Assembly: GCA_016281055.1 (NCBI GenBank)
Contig: JAEEHW010000086.1
Span: 1-38,191, forward strand
DNA: 38,191 nucleotides
Direction: 5' to 3'
Source: Prevotella sp.
GTDB lineage: Bacteria > Bacteroidota > Bacteroidia > Bacteroidales > Bacteroidaceae
Below the pieces are notes generated by a model that was not told where the DNA came from, did not search any database, and saw only the letters and a list, made by a program, of their open reading frames with translations. Numbering within the stretch: the stretch's first letter is position 1; the number at the start of each line of letters is the position of its first letter. Below are positions 27,511-35,033 of the stretch, piece by piece. The position numbers and the translations under genes were made by a program.

Positions 27511-27669
27511 ATGAAAAAAGAATATATAGAGCCAATGCTGGATGCGTTGCGATTGGAGCAGATGCAGTCACTGATGAACGTCTCACTGGTTGATCAGGAC
27601 CCAGAAGAAGAAACTAACGACATGGATGCAAAGGAAGCCACAGGTTGGTTTAACATTGACGAACAGTAA
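27511..27669 (+). CDS. Tiny acidic protein following a secreted-protein gene, function unknown
   Basis: 52 codons, starting 48 bp after the upstream secreted-protein gene and ending 15 bp before a strong hairpin. The N-terminus is MKKEYIEPMLDALRLEQMQS, predicted to be helical, followed by an acidic stretch and DAKEATGWFNIDEQ. It has no signal peptide and no transmembrane segment. It shares with the 55-codon gene at 24710 the MKKxYIxP start, an acidic middle, and the AKE(T/A)TG-(F/W)(W/F) motif near the C-terminus. Both also occupy the same place: last gene after a T9SS-type secreted protein. It lacks the LAGS segment of the other copy, having LMNVS at that place, which weakens a common processing site. 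Function unknown. Confidence 0.78.
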   Translation: MKKEYIEPMLDALRLEQMQSLMNVSLVDQDPEEETNDMDAKEATGWFNIDEQ

Positions 27670-27684
27670 ATTAATTACATAAAA

Positions 27685-27720
27685 GCAAAAGTGGAGGTCC
27701 CAAAAGGCCTCCACTTTTGC
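27685..27720 (+). terminator. Strong hairpin after the second small gene
   Basis: Perfect 13-bp stem GCAAAAGTGGAGG (27685-27697) with 27708-27720 and a 10-nt loop that can pair further. No pure T-run follows, but T residues in the 3' arm and the position support termination. Confidence 0.75.
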
Positions 27721-27779
27721 GATTTATTGGTGTATATTGATGTTTTTTCCGTTTTTGAACAAAATTTTTCTCAAAAAAT

Positions 27780-27810
27780 TTTGTTGATTCTATTTTTTTT
27801 TGTAGATTTG
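27780..27810 (+). promoter_or_regulatory. Promoter of the FN3-like/FISUMP-like gene
   Basis: TTTG (27780-27783), 19 bp, TAGATTTG (27803-27810). The leader to the ATG at 27851 would be about 35 nt. Confidence 0.7.
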
Positions 27811-27850
27811 CCATTGAAAATATACGTGATATAAGAAACCTAAATTAACC

Positions 27851-29533
27851 ATGAAGACAAGACTGATACTAACATACATATTGCTGACAGCACTGCTGAC
27901 CACAGTGCAAGCGCAGAAATACAAGATGGTATTGTGTCTGTCGGGCGGCAAGACCGTGGAACACTATGTTGACGATCTTGACAGCATTTACTGGGTAATA
28001 GAGAATAACGAACCGTCAGATGACGACTGGCTTGACCCTGTAACCACGGGTGATGCGACAGACATAGGAGTATATAACGCTTCGGTATCCGGATGGGCAA
28101 ACAACCTTGAAGGCAAGGACGACGCGGGAACCAGCGTGGGAATAATATATGCCATGGACGGTACTCCCACACGAACCAACGGACGCCAGAAGACGGTAAG
28201 CCTTGCGTCTATTGACGAAGAAGGAAAATATGACATCGAAATAACAAGCCTTGCACCGGCAACGACTTATTATTACCGGGCATTCATCAACCTCGCCGGC
28301 ACCTTCATATACGGCAAGGTACACAGTTTCACTACAGAAGGACAAGGTATAGGTTTCACCACAGGTACCGCCACAGACATCACCAGCTACAGTGCGAAGG
28401 TGGCTTCAGGCATGAGCCTCGGTACACTGGAATACAACACGCTGACATACGGAGTATGCTACAGCACAATGTCGGAGCCTTCAACGGAAGATGGTGTGGT
28501 GGCTGGCATCGACAGGGATGAGGATGGCAACTATACCGTCAACCTGACGGCACTCAACGGCGACACTACATATTATTACCGCCCATACGCCATAATGGAC
28601 GGATATGTAAGCTACGGCATAACAAACGCATTCCGCACCACAGGAGAGAAAGTGGTGACGACAGGCGACATAGACGCAAGCAACTTCAGCGTGGCATCTA
28701 TGCTCAACATGGGAACAGGCACATACCGCTCACTCACCGTGGGTGTGTGCTATTCAAGGGATTCCATCCCGACTGTGAGCGATTTCTGTGTGAAAGCCAA
28801 TGAGGTGGATGATGAAAGCTACTACGTGGTAACGCTGCCGCTGACCGTTGATACATGGTACTACCGCGCATACGCCATTATAGACGGCACGCCACACTAT
28901 GGTGACGTGAAGATGTTCATAGTGGAGAGTTCAGACACTCGCGAGGCCGTGGACCTCGGCCTGAGCGTGAAATGGGCTACATGTAACCTGGGTGCAACGA
29001 AGCCGAGCGAATACGGCGATTACTTCGCATGGGGCATCACGACTGGATACAATGAAAGCGGAGCACCGTTCAACTGGGCCAACTATGCATACTGTGACGG
29101 TGGCTACAACAAGTTGACGAAATATTGCACCAACGAAGAATACGGAGTGAAAGACGACATGATAAGGCTTGAGCCAGACGATGACGCGGCAATAATAAAC
29201 TGGGGCGCAAAATGGCGCGTGCCGACATGTGATGAAATCATAGAGCTCCGTGAGAAATGTAACTGGAAGTTGCAGGCCAAGGGCAACACCAAGTATGATG
29301 GTGTGGCGGGCTACGAGGTGACCGGTCCTAACGGCAACACCATCTTCCTGCCTTGCGCCGGCTACCGCTACAACAGTTCACTGCGCAGTGCCGGCACAGT
29401 AGGACGATACTGGGGCCACTGCATCACTGAAACAAATCCAAGCAACGGCCGCTGCCTCGACTTCTCATCCGGCACGATAAGCGACAAGTCACGCTACTAC
29501 GGCTTCAGCATCAGGGCAGTGTGTGCAGAGTGA
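27851..29533 (+). CDS. Secreted protein with three FN3-like repeats and a FISUMP-like C-terminal domain
   Basis: 560 residues. Signal peptide MKTRLILTYILLTALLTTVQAQ, then a short segment typical of Bacteroidales surface proteins (YKMVLCLSGGKTVEHYVDDLDSI). Three similar modules of about 100 residues follow, each ending in the same strand pattern: TTYYYRAFINLAGTFIYG, TTYYYRPYAIMDGYVSYG and TWYYRAYAIIDGTPHYG. The C-terminal domain starts EAVDLGLSVKWATCNLGA and ends GFSIRAVCAE; it is the domain called FISUMP-like ('Fibrobacter succinogenes major paralogous'), widespread in Bacteroidales surface proteins. No enzymatic motif is visible. Export is likely, but the usual T9SS tail is absent and no lipobox is seen. 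nadD follows after 40 bp with a heptamer repeat between them. Its function is not known. Confidence 0.78.
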   Translation: MKTRLILTYILLTALLTTVQAQKYKMVLCLSGGKTVEHYVDDLDSIYWVIENNEPSDDDWLDPVTTGDATDIGVYNASVSGWANNLEGKDDAGTSVGIIYAMDGTPTRTNGRQKTVSLASIDEEGKYDIEITSLAPATTYYYRAFINLAGTFIYGKVHSFTTEGQGIGFTTGTATDITSYSAKVASGMSLGTLEYNTLTYGVCYSTMSEPSTEDGVVAGIDRDEDGNYTVNLTALNGDTTYYYRPYAIMDGYVSYGITNAFRTTGEKVVTTGDIDASNFSVASMLNMGTGTYRSLTVGVCYSRDSIPTVSDFCVKANEVDDESYYVVTLPLTVDTWYYRAYAIIDGTPHYGDVKMFIVESSDTREAVDLGLSVKWATCNLGATKPSEYGDYFAWGITTGYNESGAPFNWANYAYCDGGYNKLTKYCTNEEYGVKDDMIRLEPDDDAAIINWGAKWRVPTCDEIIELREKCNWKLQAKGNTKYDGVAGYEVTGPNGNTIFLPCAGYRYNSSLRSAGTVGRYWGHCITETNPSNGRCLDFSSGTISDKSRYYGFSIRAVCAE

Positions 29534-29551
29534 GGGCTTCGCTTCGCTCAG

Positions 29552-29572
29552 AGTGAAAAGTGAAAAATGAAA
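29552..29572. repeat. Heptamer repeat abutting the nadD start
   Basis: Three 7-bp units, AGTGAAA twice and AATGAAA once, run straight into the nadD ATG (29574). It is related to the GAAAGGT/GAAAAGT array at 7381-7415. Confidence 0.7.
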
Positions 29573-29573
29573 A

Positions 29574-30149
29574 ATGCGGATAGGATTATTCGGAGGGTCA
29601 TTCAACCCTATACATAATGGACATGTGGAACTGGGACGTGCCATGCTGAGCGTGGCACAGCTTGACGAGGTGTGGTACATGGTGTCACCACAGAATCCGC
29701 TGAAAACGCAGTCTGACCTCGCACCAGAGGAAGTGCGACTGCACCTCACAAAGACCGCATTGGAAGAAGAACCACGACTGAAGGCATGCGACTACGAGTT
29801 TCACCTGCCGCGGCCATCATACACATGGAATACACTTCAGCACTTGAAACAGGATTATCCCCAAGATGAGTTTGTGCTGATAATAGGAGGCGATAACTGG
29901 GAACACTTCGACAAGTGGGCACACCATAAAGACATATTGCGCGAATATGAAATAGCAGTGTATCCAAGAAGCGGAGAAGAGGTGAGACAACCGCCAAAAA
30001 ATGCGAAGAAAGTGCAAGTGTATGAGCTTCCGCTATTCCCCGTATCAAGCACAGAGATACGAAGGATGATAAAAAACAAACAGAATCTAACCGCTCTCGT
30101 ACCTAAAGCAGTGATTGCAGAATTAGAGAAACATTCATTCTATAGGTGA
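29574..30149 (+). CDS. nadD: Nicotinate-nucleotide adenylyltransferase
   Basis: 191 residues, normal for NadD. The enzyme joins nicotinate mononucleotide and ATP to give deamido-NAD, the penultimate step of NAD synthesis. The adenylyltransferase signature GGSFNPIHNGH (7-17) carries the HxGH-type nucleotide-binding residues, WYMVSPQNPLK (about 33-43) is the NadD substrate loop, IIGGDNWEHFDKW lies in the middle, and VSSTEIRRMI near the C-terminus is the second ATP-binding motif (SSTxIR). The ATG is preceded by a heptamer repeat that brings several A-rich GTGAAAA words next to the start. No promoter is evident between it and the upstream gene, so it may be read from that promoter. Its stop codon lies within the arm of the following terminator. 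Confidence 0.95.
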   Translation: MRIGLFGGSFNPIHNGHVELGRAMLSVAQLDEVWYMVSPQNPLKTQSDLAPEEVRLHLTKTALEEEPRLKACDYEFHLPRPSYTWNTLQHLKQDYPQDEFVLIIGGDNWEHFDKWAHHKDILREYEIAVYPRSGEEVRQPPKNAKKVQVYELPLFPVSSTEIRRMIKNKQNLTALVPKAVIAELEKHSFYR

Positions 30150-30189
30150 AAAATGTTTCATTTAAACATTTTTCACCTATACTTTTTTG
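30142..30189 (+). terminator. Intrinsic terminator after nadD, overlapping the xylB promoter
   Basis: Perfect 17-bp stem ATAGGTGAAAAATGTTT (30142-30158) with 30164-30180, a 5-nt loop, then ACTTTTTTG. The stop codon of nadD is inside the 5' arm. The T-run contains the TTTG that serves as the -33 box of the next promoter. Confidence 0.88.
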
Positions 30190-30217
30190 TTCGTCACAAG
30201 AAAATTTATTACCTTTG
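30186..30217 (+). promoter_or_regulatory. xylB: Promoter of the xylB unit
   Basis: TTTG (30186-30189), 20 bp, TACCTTTG (30210-30217). The leader is about 40 nt to the xylB ATG at 30266. Confidence 0.78.
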
Positions 30218-30265
30218 CGAAGATTTAAGTCAATCAAAGTGTAAACAGTACAAATAACCAAAACA

Positions 30266-31744
30266 ATGGCAAAACAATATTTATTGGGCTTTGATGTCGG
30301 CTCGTCAAGTGTAAAGGCATCACTCGTAGATGTAGAATCTGGCCAGATGGCAGCTACTGCATTCTTTCCTGAAAGCGAAGCACCCATTAAGGCGCTGAAA
30401 GCCGGATGGGCAGAGCAGGCTCCCGACATGTGGTGGCAGAATGCAAAACTCGCACTGAAGAAGATAATGGCAGAGGCTGGTGTCAGCGGCAGCGACATCA
30501 AGGCGATAGGCATATCATACCAGATGCACGGTCTGGTGTGCGTGGACAAGCAGGGCGAAGTGCTGCGCGACAGCATCATCTGGTGTGACTCACGCGCCGT
30601 ACCATACGGCGATAAGGCATTCGGCGCTCTCGGAAGTGAGCAGTGCCTGACACATCTGCTCAACTCTCCAGGCAACTTCACTGCCGCAAAACTGGCATGG
30701 GTGAAGGAGAACGAGCCTGAGCTGTTCAGCCGTATATATAAGGTGATGCTCCCCGGCGACTACATCGCAATGAAACTCAGCGGTGAAATCAACACCACCA
30801 TCAGCGGACTGTCAGAGGGAATGATGTGGGACTTCAAGGAGAAGCGCCCAGCCAAGTTCCTCTTCGACTACTACGGTTTCCATGACGACATGATAGCCGA
30901 CATAGTACCTACGTTTGCTGTCCAGGGTCAGGTGAGCAAGGCCGCTGCAGAGGAGACAGGACTGGCAGAGGGTACACCTATAAGCTACCGCGCAGGTGAC
31001 CAGCCAAACAATGCTCTGTCGCTGAATGTGTTCAACCCAGGTGAGATTGCTTCTACAGCAGGTACCTCAGGTGTTGTATATGGAGTGCTGGGCGAGGTAA
31101 ACTACGATCCGAAGAGCCGTGTGAACACCTTCGCACACGTAAACTACACCACAGAGCTTGACCGTCTCGGCGTACTGCTCTGCATCAACGGTACGGGCAT
31201 CCTCAACGCATGGGTACACCGCAACATCACCCCAGACCTGTCTTACCCAGAGATGAACGACCTCGCTGCTCAGGCACCTATCGGCGCAGACGGCGTTATC
31301 ATAACTCCGTTCGGCAACGGTGCAGAGCGTGTACTGGAGAACAAGGAAGTGGGTTGTCAGATAAAGGGTGTGAACTTCAACAAGCACAACCGTTCGCACA
31401 TCGTGCGTGCCGCTCAGGAAGGTATAGTATTCTCTTTCTGCTATGGCATGGAGATAATGCGTCAGATGGGCATGGACATAAAGAAGATCCACGCCGGCAA
31501 GGCAAACATGTTCCTGTCACCGATATTCCGCGACACGCTGGCATCGACATCGGGTGCAACCATCGAACTCCTCGAGACCGACGGTTCAGTAGGTGCAGCC
31601 AAGGGTGCTGGCATAGGCGCAGGCATCTACAAGGACAACGTAGAAGCCTTCTCAACCCTGAAGCGCATCGCCACAATAGAGCCCGACACGGCAAATGCCG
31701 CAGAATACCAGGAGGCATACCTGCGCTGGAAGGCAAGACTGTAA
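30266..31744 (+). CDS. xylB: Xylulokinase
   Basis: 492 residues, an FGGY-family sugar kinase that phosphorylates D-xylulose to xylulose 5-phosphate. The N-terminal actin-like domain has FDVGSSSVKASLVD (phosphate 1 loop), QMHGLVCVDKQGEVLRDSI and IIWCDSRA. Substrate-region residues occur around LPGDYIAMKLSGE and ISGLSEGMMWDF, and the C-terminal domain has YRAGDQPNNALSLNVFNPGEIASTAGTSG (adenosine/catalytic region, with the conserved GDQ). Xylulose rather than another pentulose is inferred mainly from xylA lying downstream in the same orientation. Promoter at 30186-30217. It is separated from xylA by a GxxExxY-family gene, and no terminator is seen between them. Complete, with no anomalies. Confidence 0.93.
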   Translation: MAKQYLLGFDVGSSSVKASLVDVESGQMAATAFFPESEAPIKALKAGWAEQAPDMWWQNAKLALKKIMAEAGVSGSDIKAIGISYQMHGLVCVDKQGEVLRDSIIWCDSRAVPYGDKAFGALGSEQCLTHLLNSPGNFTAAKLAWVKENEPELFSRIYKVMLPGDYIAMKLSGEINTTISGLSEGMMWDFKEKRPAKFLFDYYGFHDDMIADIVPTFAVQGQVSKAAAEETGLAEGTPISYRAGDQPNNALSLNVFNPGEIASTAGTSGVVYGVLGEVNYDPKSRVNTFAHVNYTTELDRLGVLLCINGTGILNAWVHRNITPDLSYPEMNDLAAQAPIGADGVIITPFGNGAERVLENKEVGCQIKGVNFNKHNRSHIVRAAQEGIVFSFCYGMEIMRQMGMDIKKIHAGKANMFLSPIFRDTLASTSGATIELLETDGSVGAAKGAGIGAGIYKDNVEAFSTLKRIATIEPDTANAAEYQEAYLRWKARL

Positions 31745-31757
31745 AACTCTGCGAGGC

Positions 31758-32302
31758 ACCATGAATTTCCATAAATTCCATTAATTTATCCATAAATTTA
31801 ATTTGAACGGAATCGAGAGATACACAAACGATGTATACAAAATTATAGGCGCAGCAATGGAGGTTCACCGTGAATTAGGTTTTGGCCTGCTGGAATCTAT
31901 ATATCGAGACGCTCTGTCAATAGAACTGACAGACAATGGCATAAATAATGTTCGCGAAGTAGAGGCTCCTGTAGTATATAAGAATAGGGAACTGGGTAAG
32001 GGCTTTAGAATGGATATCGTAGCAAATGATATAATAATAGAGTTGAAATCCGTTTCCAAATTATGTTCAGCACATCGTGCACAATTATGCAACTATCTCC
32101 GTTTAACAAATAAAGAAGTGGGATTACTAATAAATTTTGGTACAAAATCTTTACAGGGAGAAAGATGGATAAGGGATGCGAACACTAATGAGTGTAATAT
32201 GGCAGACAAAAATATGACACCCATAAACGTAAACTATAATCCATTTGATGACGAAGATAATAATTTATGATATAATTCATGACATTCATGATAATTCATG
32301 GT
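31758..32302. repeat. Inverted repeats flanking the GxxExxY gene
   Basis: ACCATGAATT (31758-31767) and AATTCATGGT (32293-32302) are perfect 10-bp inverted repeats that bracket the gene. With one inserted base the match extends outward (GGCACC against GGTACGCC). Between the left arm and the gene lie further ATAAATT/CCAT words (31768-31800). No target-site duplication was recognised. Confidence 0.6.
31803..32270 (+). CDS. GxxExxY family protein, PD-(D/E)xK nuclease-like
   Basis: 155 residues. The family signature is present as G28-L-L-E31-S-I-Y34 after IIGAAMEVHRELGFG. Further on, RMDIVANDIIIELKSV supplies Asp71 and Glu80-x-Lys82, matching a PD-(D/E)xK nuclease core, and QLCNYLRLTNKEVGLLINFG completes the fold. 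The role of the family is unknown; nuclease activity is inferred from fold only. The start is TTG at 31803, required to keep the conserved N-terminal helix: there is an in-frame stop at 31782, and the first in-frame ATG falls after IIGAA. Base composition is more AT-rich than in xylB and xylA. It sits between two genes of one pathway, bracketed by inverted repeats, suggesting insertion. Confidence 0.85.
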   Translation: MNGIERYTNDVYKIIGAAMEVHRELGFGLLESIYRDALSIELTDNGINNVREVEAPVVYKNRELGKGFRMDIVANDIIIELKSVSKLCSAHRAQLCNYLRLTNKEVGLLINFGTKSLQGERWIRDANTNECNMADKNMTPINVNYNPFDDEDNNL

Positions 32303-32374
32303 ACGCCGTAGGCTATAATAGACAATAAAGATTCAACAAAAAAATAAATATTCACTTAATTAACGTAAACAAAA

Positions 32375-33691
32375 ATGGCAAAAGAGTATTTTCCAGAGAT
32401 TGGCAAGATCCCATTCGAGGGTCCAGAGTCAAAGAACCCAATGGCATTCCACTACTATGACGCTGAGCGCGTAGTGGCTGGCAAGAAAATGAAAGACTGG
32501 ATGCGTTTCGCTATGGCATGGTGGCACACACTGTGCGCAGAGGGCGCTGACCAGTTCGGCGGCGGCACAAAGACATTCCCATGGAACCAGGGTGCCAACG
32601 CTGTAGAAATAGCAAAGAACAAGGCTGACGCTGGCTTCGAAATCATGCAGAAGCTCGGTATCCCTTATTTCTGCTTCCACGACGTTGACCTCGTTGCTGA
32701 GGGTAACAGCGTAGAGGAGTATGAGGCAAACCTCAAGGCTATCACTGACTACCTGCAGGAGAAGATGAAGGAAACTGGCATCAAACTGCTGTGGTCAACC
32801 GCTAACGTATTCGGCAACGCACGCTATATGAACGGTGCTTCTACAAACCCAGACTTCGACGTTGTAGCTCGCGCTATCGTGCAGATCAAGAACGCTATCG
32901 ACGCTGGTATCAAGCTCGGCGCTGAGAACTATGTATTCTGGGGTGGCCGTGAGGGTTACATGAGCCTTCTGAACACCGACCAGAAGCGTGAGAAAGAGCA
33001 CATGGCTACCATGCTCGGCATGGCACGCGACTACGCTCGCTCAAAGGGCTTCCAGGGCACATTCCTCATCGAGCCAAAGCCAATGGAGCCTTCTAAGCAC
33101 CAGTATGACGTTGACACAGAGACAGTCATCGGCTTCCTGAAGACTCACGGTCTGGACAAGGACTTCAAGGTGAACATCGAGGTGAACCACGCTACACTGG
33201 CAGGCCACACCTTCGAGCACGAACTCGCAGTGGCTGTTGACAACGGCATGCTCGGTTCTATCGACGCTAACCGCGGCGACGCTCAGAACGGATGGGATAC
33301 CGACCAGTTCCCAATCGACAACTTCGAGCTGACACAGGCTTGGATGCAGATCGTACGCAACGGCGGTCTCGGCACAGGTGGTACAAACTTCGACGCTAAG
33401 ACACGTCGTAACTCTACCGACCTTGAGGACATCTTCATCGCACACATCTCAGGCATGGACGCTTGCGCACGCGCACTGCTCAATGCAGTAGAGATCATGG
33501 AGAAGTCTGAACTGCCTAAGATGCTGAAGGAGCGCTATGCTTCATTCGACAGCGGTCTGGGTAAGGACTTCGAGGACGGCAAGCTCACACTGGAGCAGGT
33601 TTACGAGTATGGCAAGAAGGTGAACGAGCCAAAGCAGACTTCTGGCAAGCAGGAGCTCTACGAGGCTATCGTTGCACTGTATGCAAAATAA
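32375..33691 (+). CDS. xylA: Xylose isomerase
   Basis: 438 residues, typical of the class II enzymes of Bacteroidota. It interconverts D-xylose and D-xylulose in the cytoplasm, supplying xylulokinase. Seen: MAFHYYD and MAWWHTL near the N-terminus, the catalytic pair H102/D105 in CFHDVDLV, the metal ligand E233 with K235 in LIEPKPMEP, E269 and H272 in IEVNHATLAGH, the substrate loop GSIDANRGD, and the metal-binding DTDQFP around 308. Codon use is strikingly uniform (GCT, AAG, GAG), consistent with high expression. No clear TTTG/TAnnTTTG promoter lies in the 104-bp gap upstream, so it probably relies on the xylB promoter or a degenerate one. Confidence 0.97.
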   Translation: MAKEYFPEIGKIPFEGPESKNPMAFHYYDAERVVAGKKMKDWMRFAMAWWHTLCAEGADQFGGGTKTFPWNQGANAVEIAKNKADAGFEIMQKLGIPYFCFHDVDLVAEGNSVEEYEANLKAITDYLQEKMKETGIKLLWSTANVFGNARYMNGASTNPDFDVVARAIVQIKNAIDAGIKLGAENYVFWGGREGYMSLLNTDQKREKEHMATMLGMARDYARSKGFQGTFLIEPKPMEPSKHQYDVDTETVIGFLKTHGLDKDFKVNIEVNHATLAGHTFEHELAVAVDNGMLGSIDANRGDAQNGWDTDQFPIDNFELTQAWMQIVRNGGLGTGGTNFDAKTRRNSTDLEDIFIAHISGMDACARALLNAVEIMEKSELPKMLKERYASFDSGLGKDFEDGKLTLEQVYEYGKKVNEPKQTSGKQELYEAIVALYAK

Positions 33692-33709
33692 AAAACATAT
33701 TGCATAATA

Positions 33710-33752
33710 ATATAAAAAGGAGCGGCATGATATATGTCGCTCCTTTTTATAT
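33710..33752. terminator. Bidirectional terminator between xylA and aroB
   Basis: ATATAAAAAGGAGCG (33710-33724) pairs with CGCTCCTTTTTATAT (33738-33752) around a loop that can pair further. The A-rich and T-rich arms provide T-runs in both directions, fitting the convergent genes. Confidence 0.88.
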
Positions 33753-33794
33753 ATTGTCGTCATAACACCTATTTGTTATGACCTGATATGTCTT

Positions 33795-34850
33795 TTAGCC
33801 TTCCCTGAAGAAATCAAGTGCTTCCTCTATTTCTTTTTCTGTTGCAGTCTGATTGATGCGAATGTCACCGATGCCGCCAAGCAAGGTGAAGTTTATCTCA
33901 CCTGCAGTATTCTTCTTGTCGTGTGTCATCAACTGTAATAGTTCGGGATAGTCATCACATGTTATAGGAAGTATGCCGTATGTCTCACGGATATAGTGCA
34001 CAGCCTGACGCATGATGTCTGTAGGGAATCCACATTTCACGACAGCAAGATAGAGTTCTGCAATAATACCGTATGCCACGGCATATCCATGAAGTATAGG
34101 GGTGTCTTTATGCATAGCCCATGACTCGAAGGCATGACCTACGGTGTGTCCAAGATTCAGAGCCTTGCGTATGCCATGCTCGTGTGGGTCTTCCTCAACA
34201 ATGCGTTCCTTTACAGCTACAGAATCTGCTATCATACGCTGCAGTTGTATCAAGTCGGGTTCCAGGATGTCAAAGGCTACGAGTTCCTGCCACATAGCAA
34301 CACCATCACGGTTGATAAGACCATGCTTGAGCATCTCCGCATAACCCGAACACATGTTCTTTGCATCAAGCGTTCGAAGGAACTCCGTGCAAAGTATTAC
34401 ATATCTGGAATCATTGAAAACTCCAATCTCATTCTTCAACCCTCCAAAGTTGATACCAGTCTTTCCGCCCACCGATGCATCCACCATGGAAAGCAGAGTC
34501 GTAGGGATATTGATGAAATTAATGCCACGTTTGAAGGTGCTTGCAGCAAAACCTCCAAGGTCGGTAACCATCCCTCCACCCAGATTGATGAGCAGAGAAT
34601 GACGTGTGGCACCACCCTTCTGCAGTTCTTCCCACACATGTACGGTAGAACCAAGGGTCTTCTGCACGTCGGAAGCTCCGATGGTTATCATCTGCGCTTC
34701 CTTCAGACAGGTGAAATCATTAATCACTGGCCAACACTTCTCAAGTGTAGTATCGTCAGTCAATACAAAGAGACGGTCGTATTTGCAGTCTGCAATAGCA
34801 GCAGCAAGGTCTGCCTCAAGAACATTTGATATTATTACGCGTTGTTTCAT
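33795..34850 (-). CDS. aroB: 3-dehydroquinate synthase
   Basis: 351 residues. AroB converts DAHP to 3-dehydroquinate, the second step of the shikimate pathway, using NAD and a divalent metal. Visible are the NAD-binding segment GGGMVTDLGGFAASTFKRG, the family signature IPTTLLSMVDASVGGKTGINF, NEIGVF, the metal-ligand region RKALNLGHTVGHAFE, and the histidine of HGYAVAYG. The protein is complete. Convergent with xylA; a promoter at 34876-34906 lies back to back with that of the channel gene. No other shikimate gene is near. Confidence 0.96.
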   Translation of the reverse strand: MKQRVIISNVLEADLAAAIADCKYDRLFVLTDDTTLEKCWPVINDFTCLKEAQMITIGASDVQKTLGSTVHVWEELQKGGATRHSLLINLGGGMVTDLGGFAASTFKRGINFINIPTTLLSMVDASVGGKTGINFGGLKNEIGVFNDSRYVILCTEFLRTLDAKNMCSGYAEMLKHGLINRDGVAMWQELVAFDILEPDLIQLQRMIADSVAVKERIVEEDPHEHGIRKALNLGHTVGHAFESWAMHKDTPILHGYAVAYGIIAELYLAVVKCGFPTDIMRQAVHYIRETYGILPITCDDYPELLQLMTHDKKNTAGEINFTLLGGIGDIRINQTATEKEIEEALDFFREG

Positions 34851-34875
34851 TGTGTTTGCTTACTTTCTCAATGTG

Positions 34876-34906
34876 CAAAATTACTAATATTTTCCTATGT
34901 AGCAAA
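34876..34906 (-). promoter_or_regulatory. aroB: aroB promoter
   Basis: On the minus strand, TTTG (34906-34903), 19 bp, TAATTTTG (34883-34876). The leader would be about 20 nt, consistent with the ATG at 34850. Confidence 0.75.
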
Positions 34907-34922
34907 CATTATTTAAGAAATA

Positions 34923-34954
34923 TTTGCACAAAACATTATTTTTTTCTAATTTTG
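34923..34954 (+). promoter_or_regulatory. Ion-channel gene promoter, divergent from aroB
   Basis: TTTG (34923-34926), 20 bp, TAATTTTG (34947-34954). Its -33 box lies only 17 bp from the -33 box of the aroB promoter, so the two RNA polymerase sites are back to back. Confidence 0.75.
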
Positions 34955-35033
34955 CACATAAAACAAACGAAATACAGGAAACCAAGACATCTTTGTTTTG
35001 GTGATTTGTTCGCTATTCTAATTGAAAAGTCAG

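Noticed and set aside
31210..31764. 184-residue overlapping frame at the end of xylB
   Set aside because: Rich in R, H and P as expected of an out-of-frame reading of a GC-rich gene; xylB is continuous across it.
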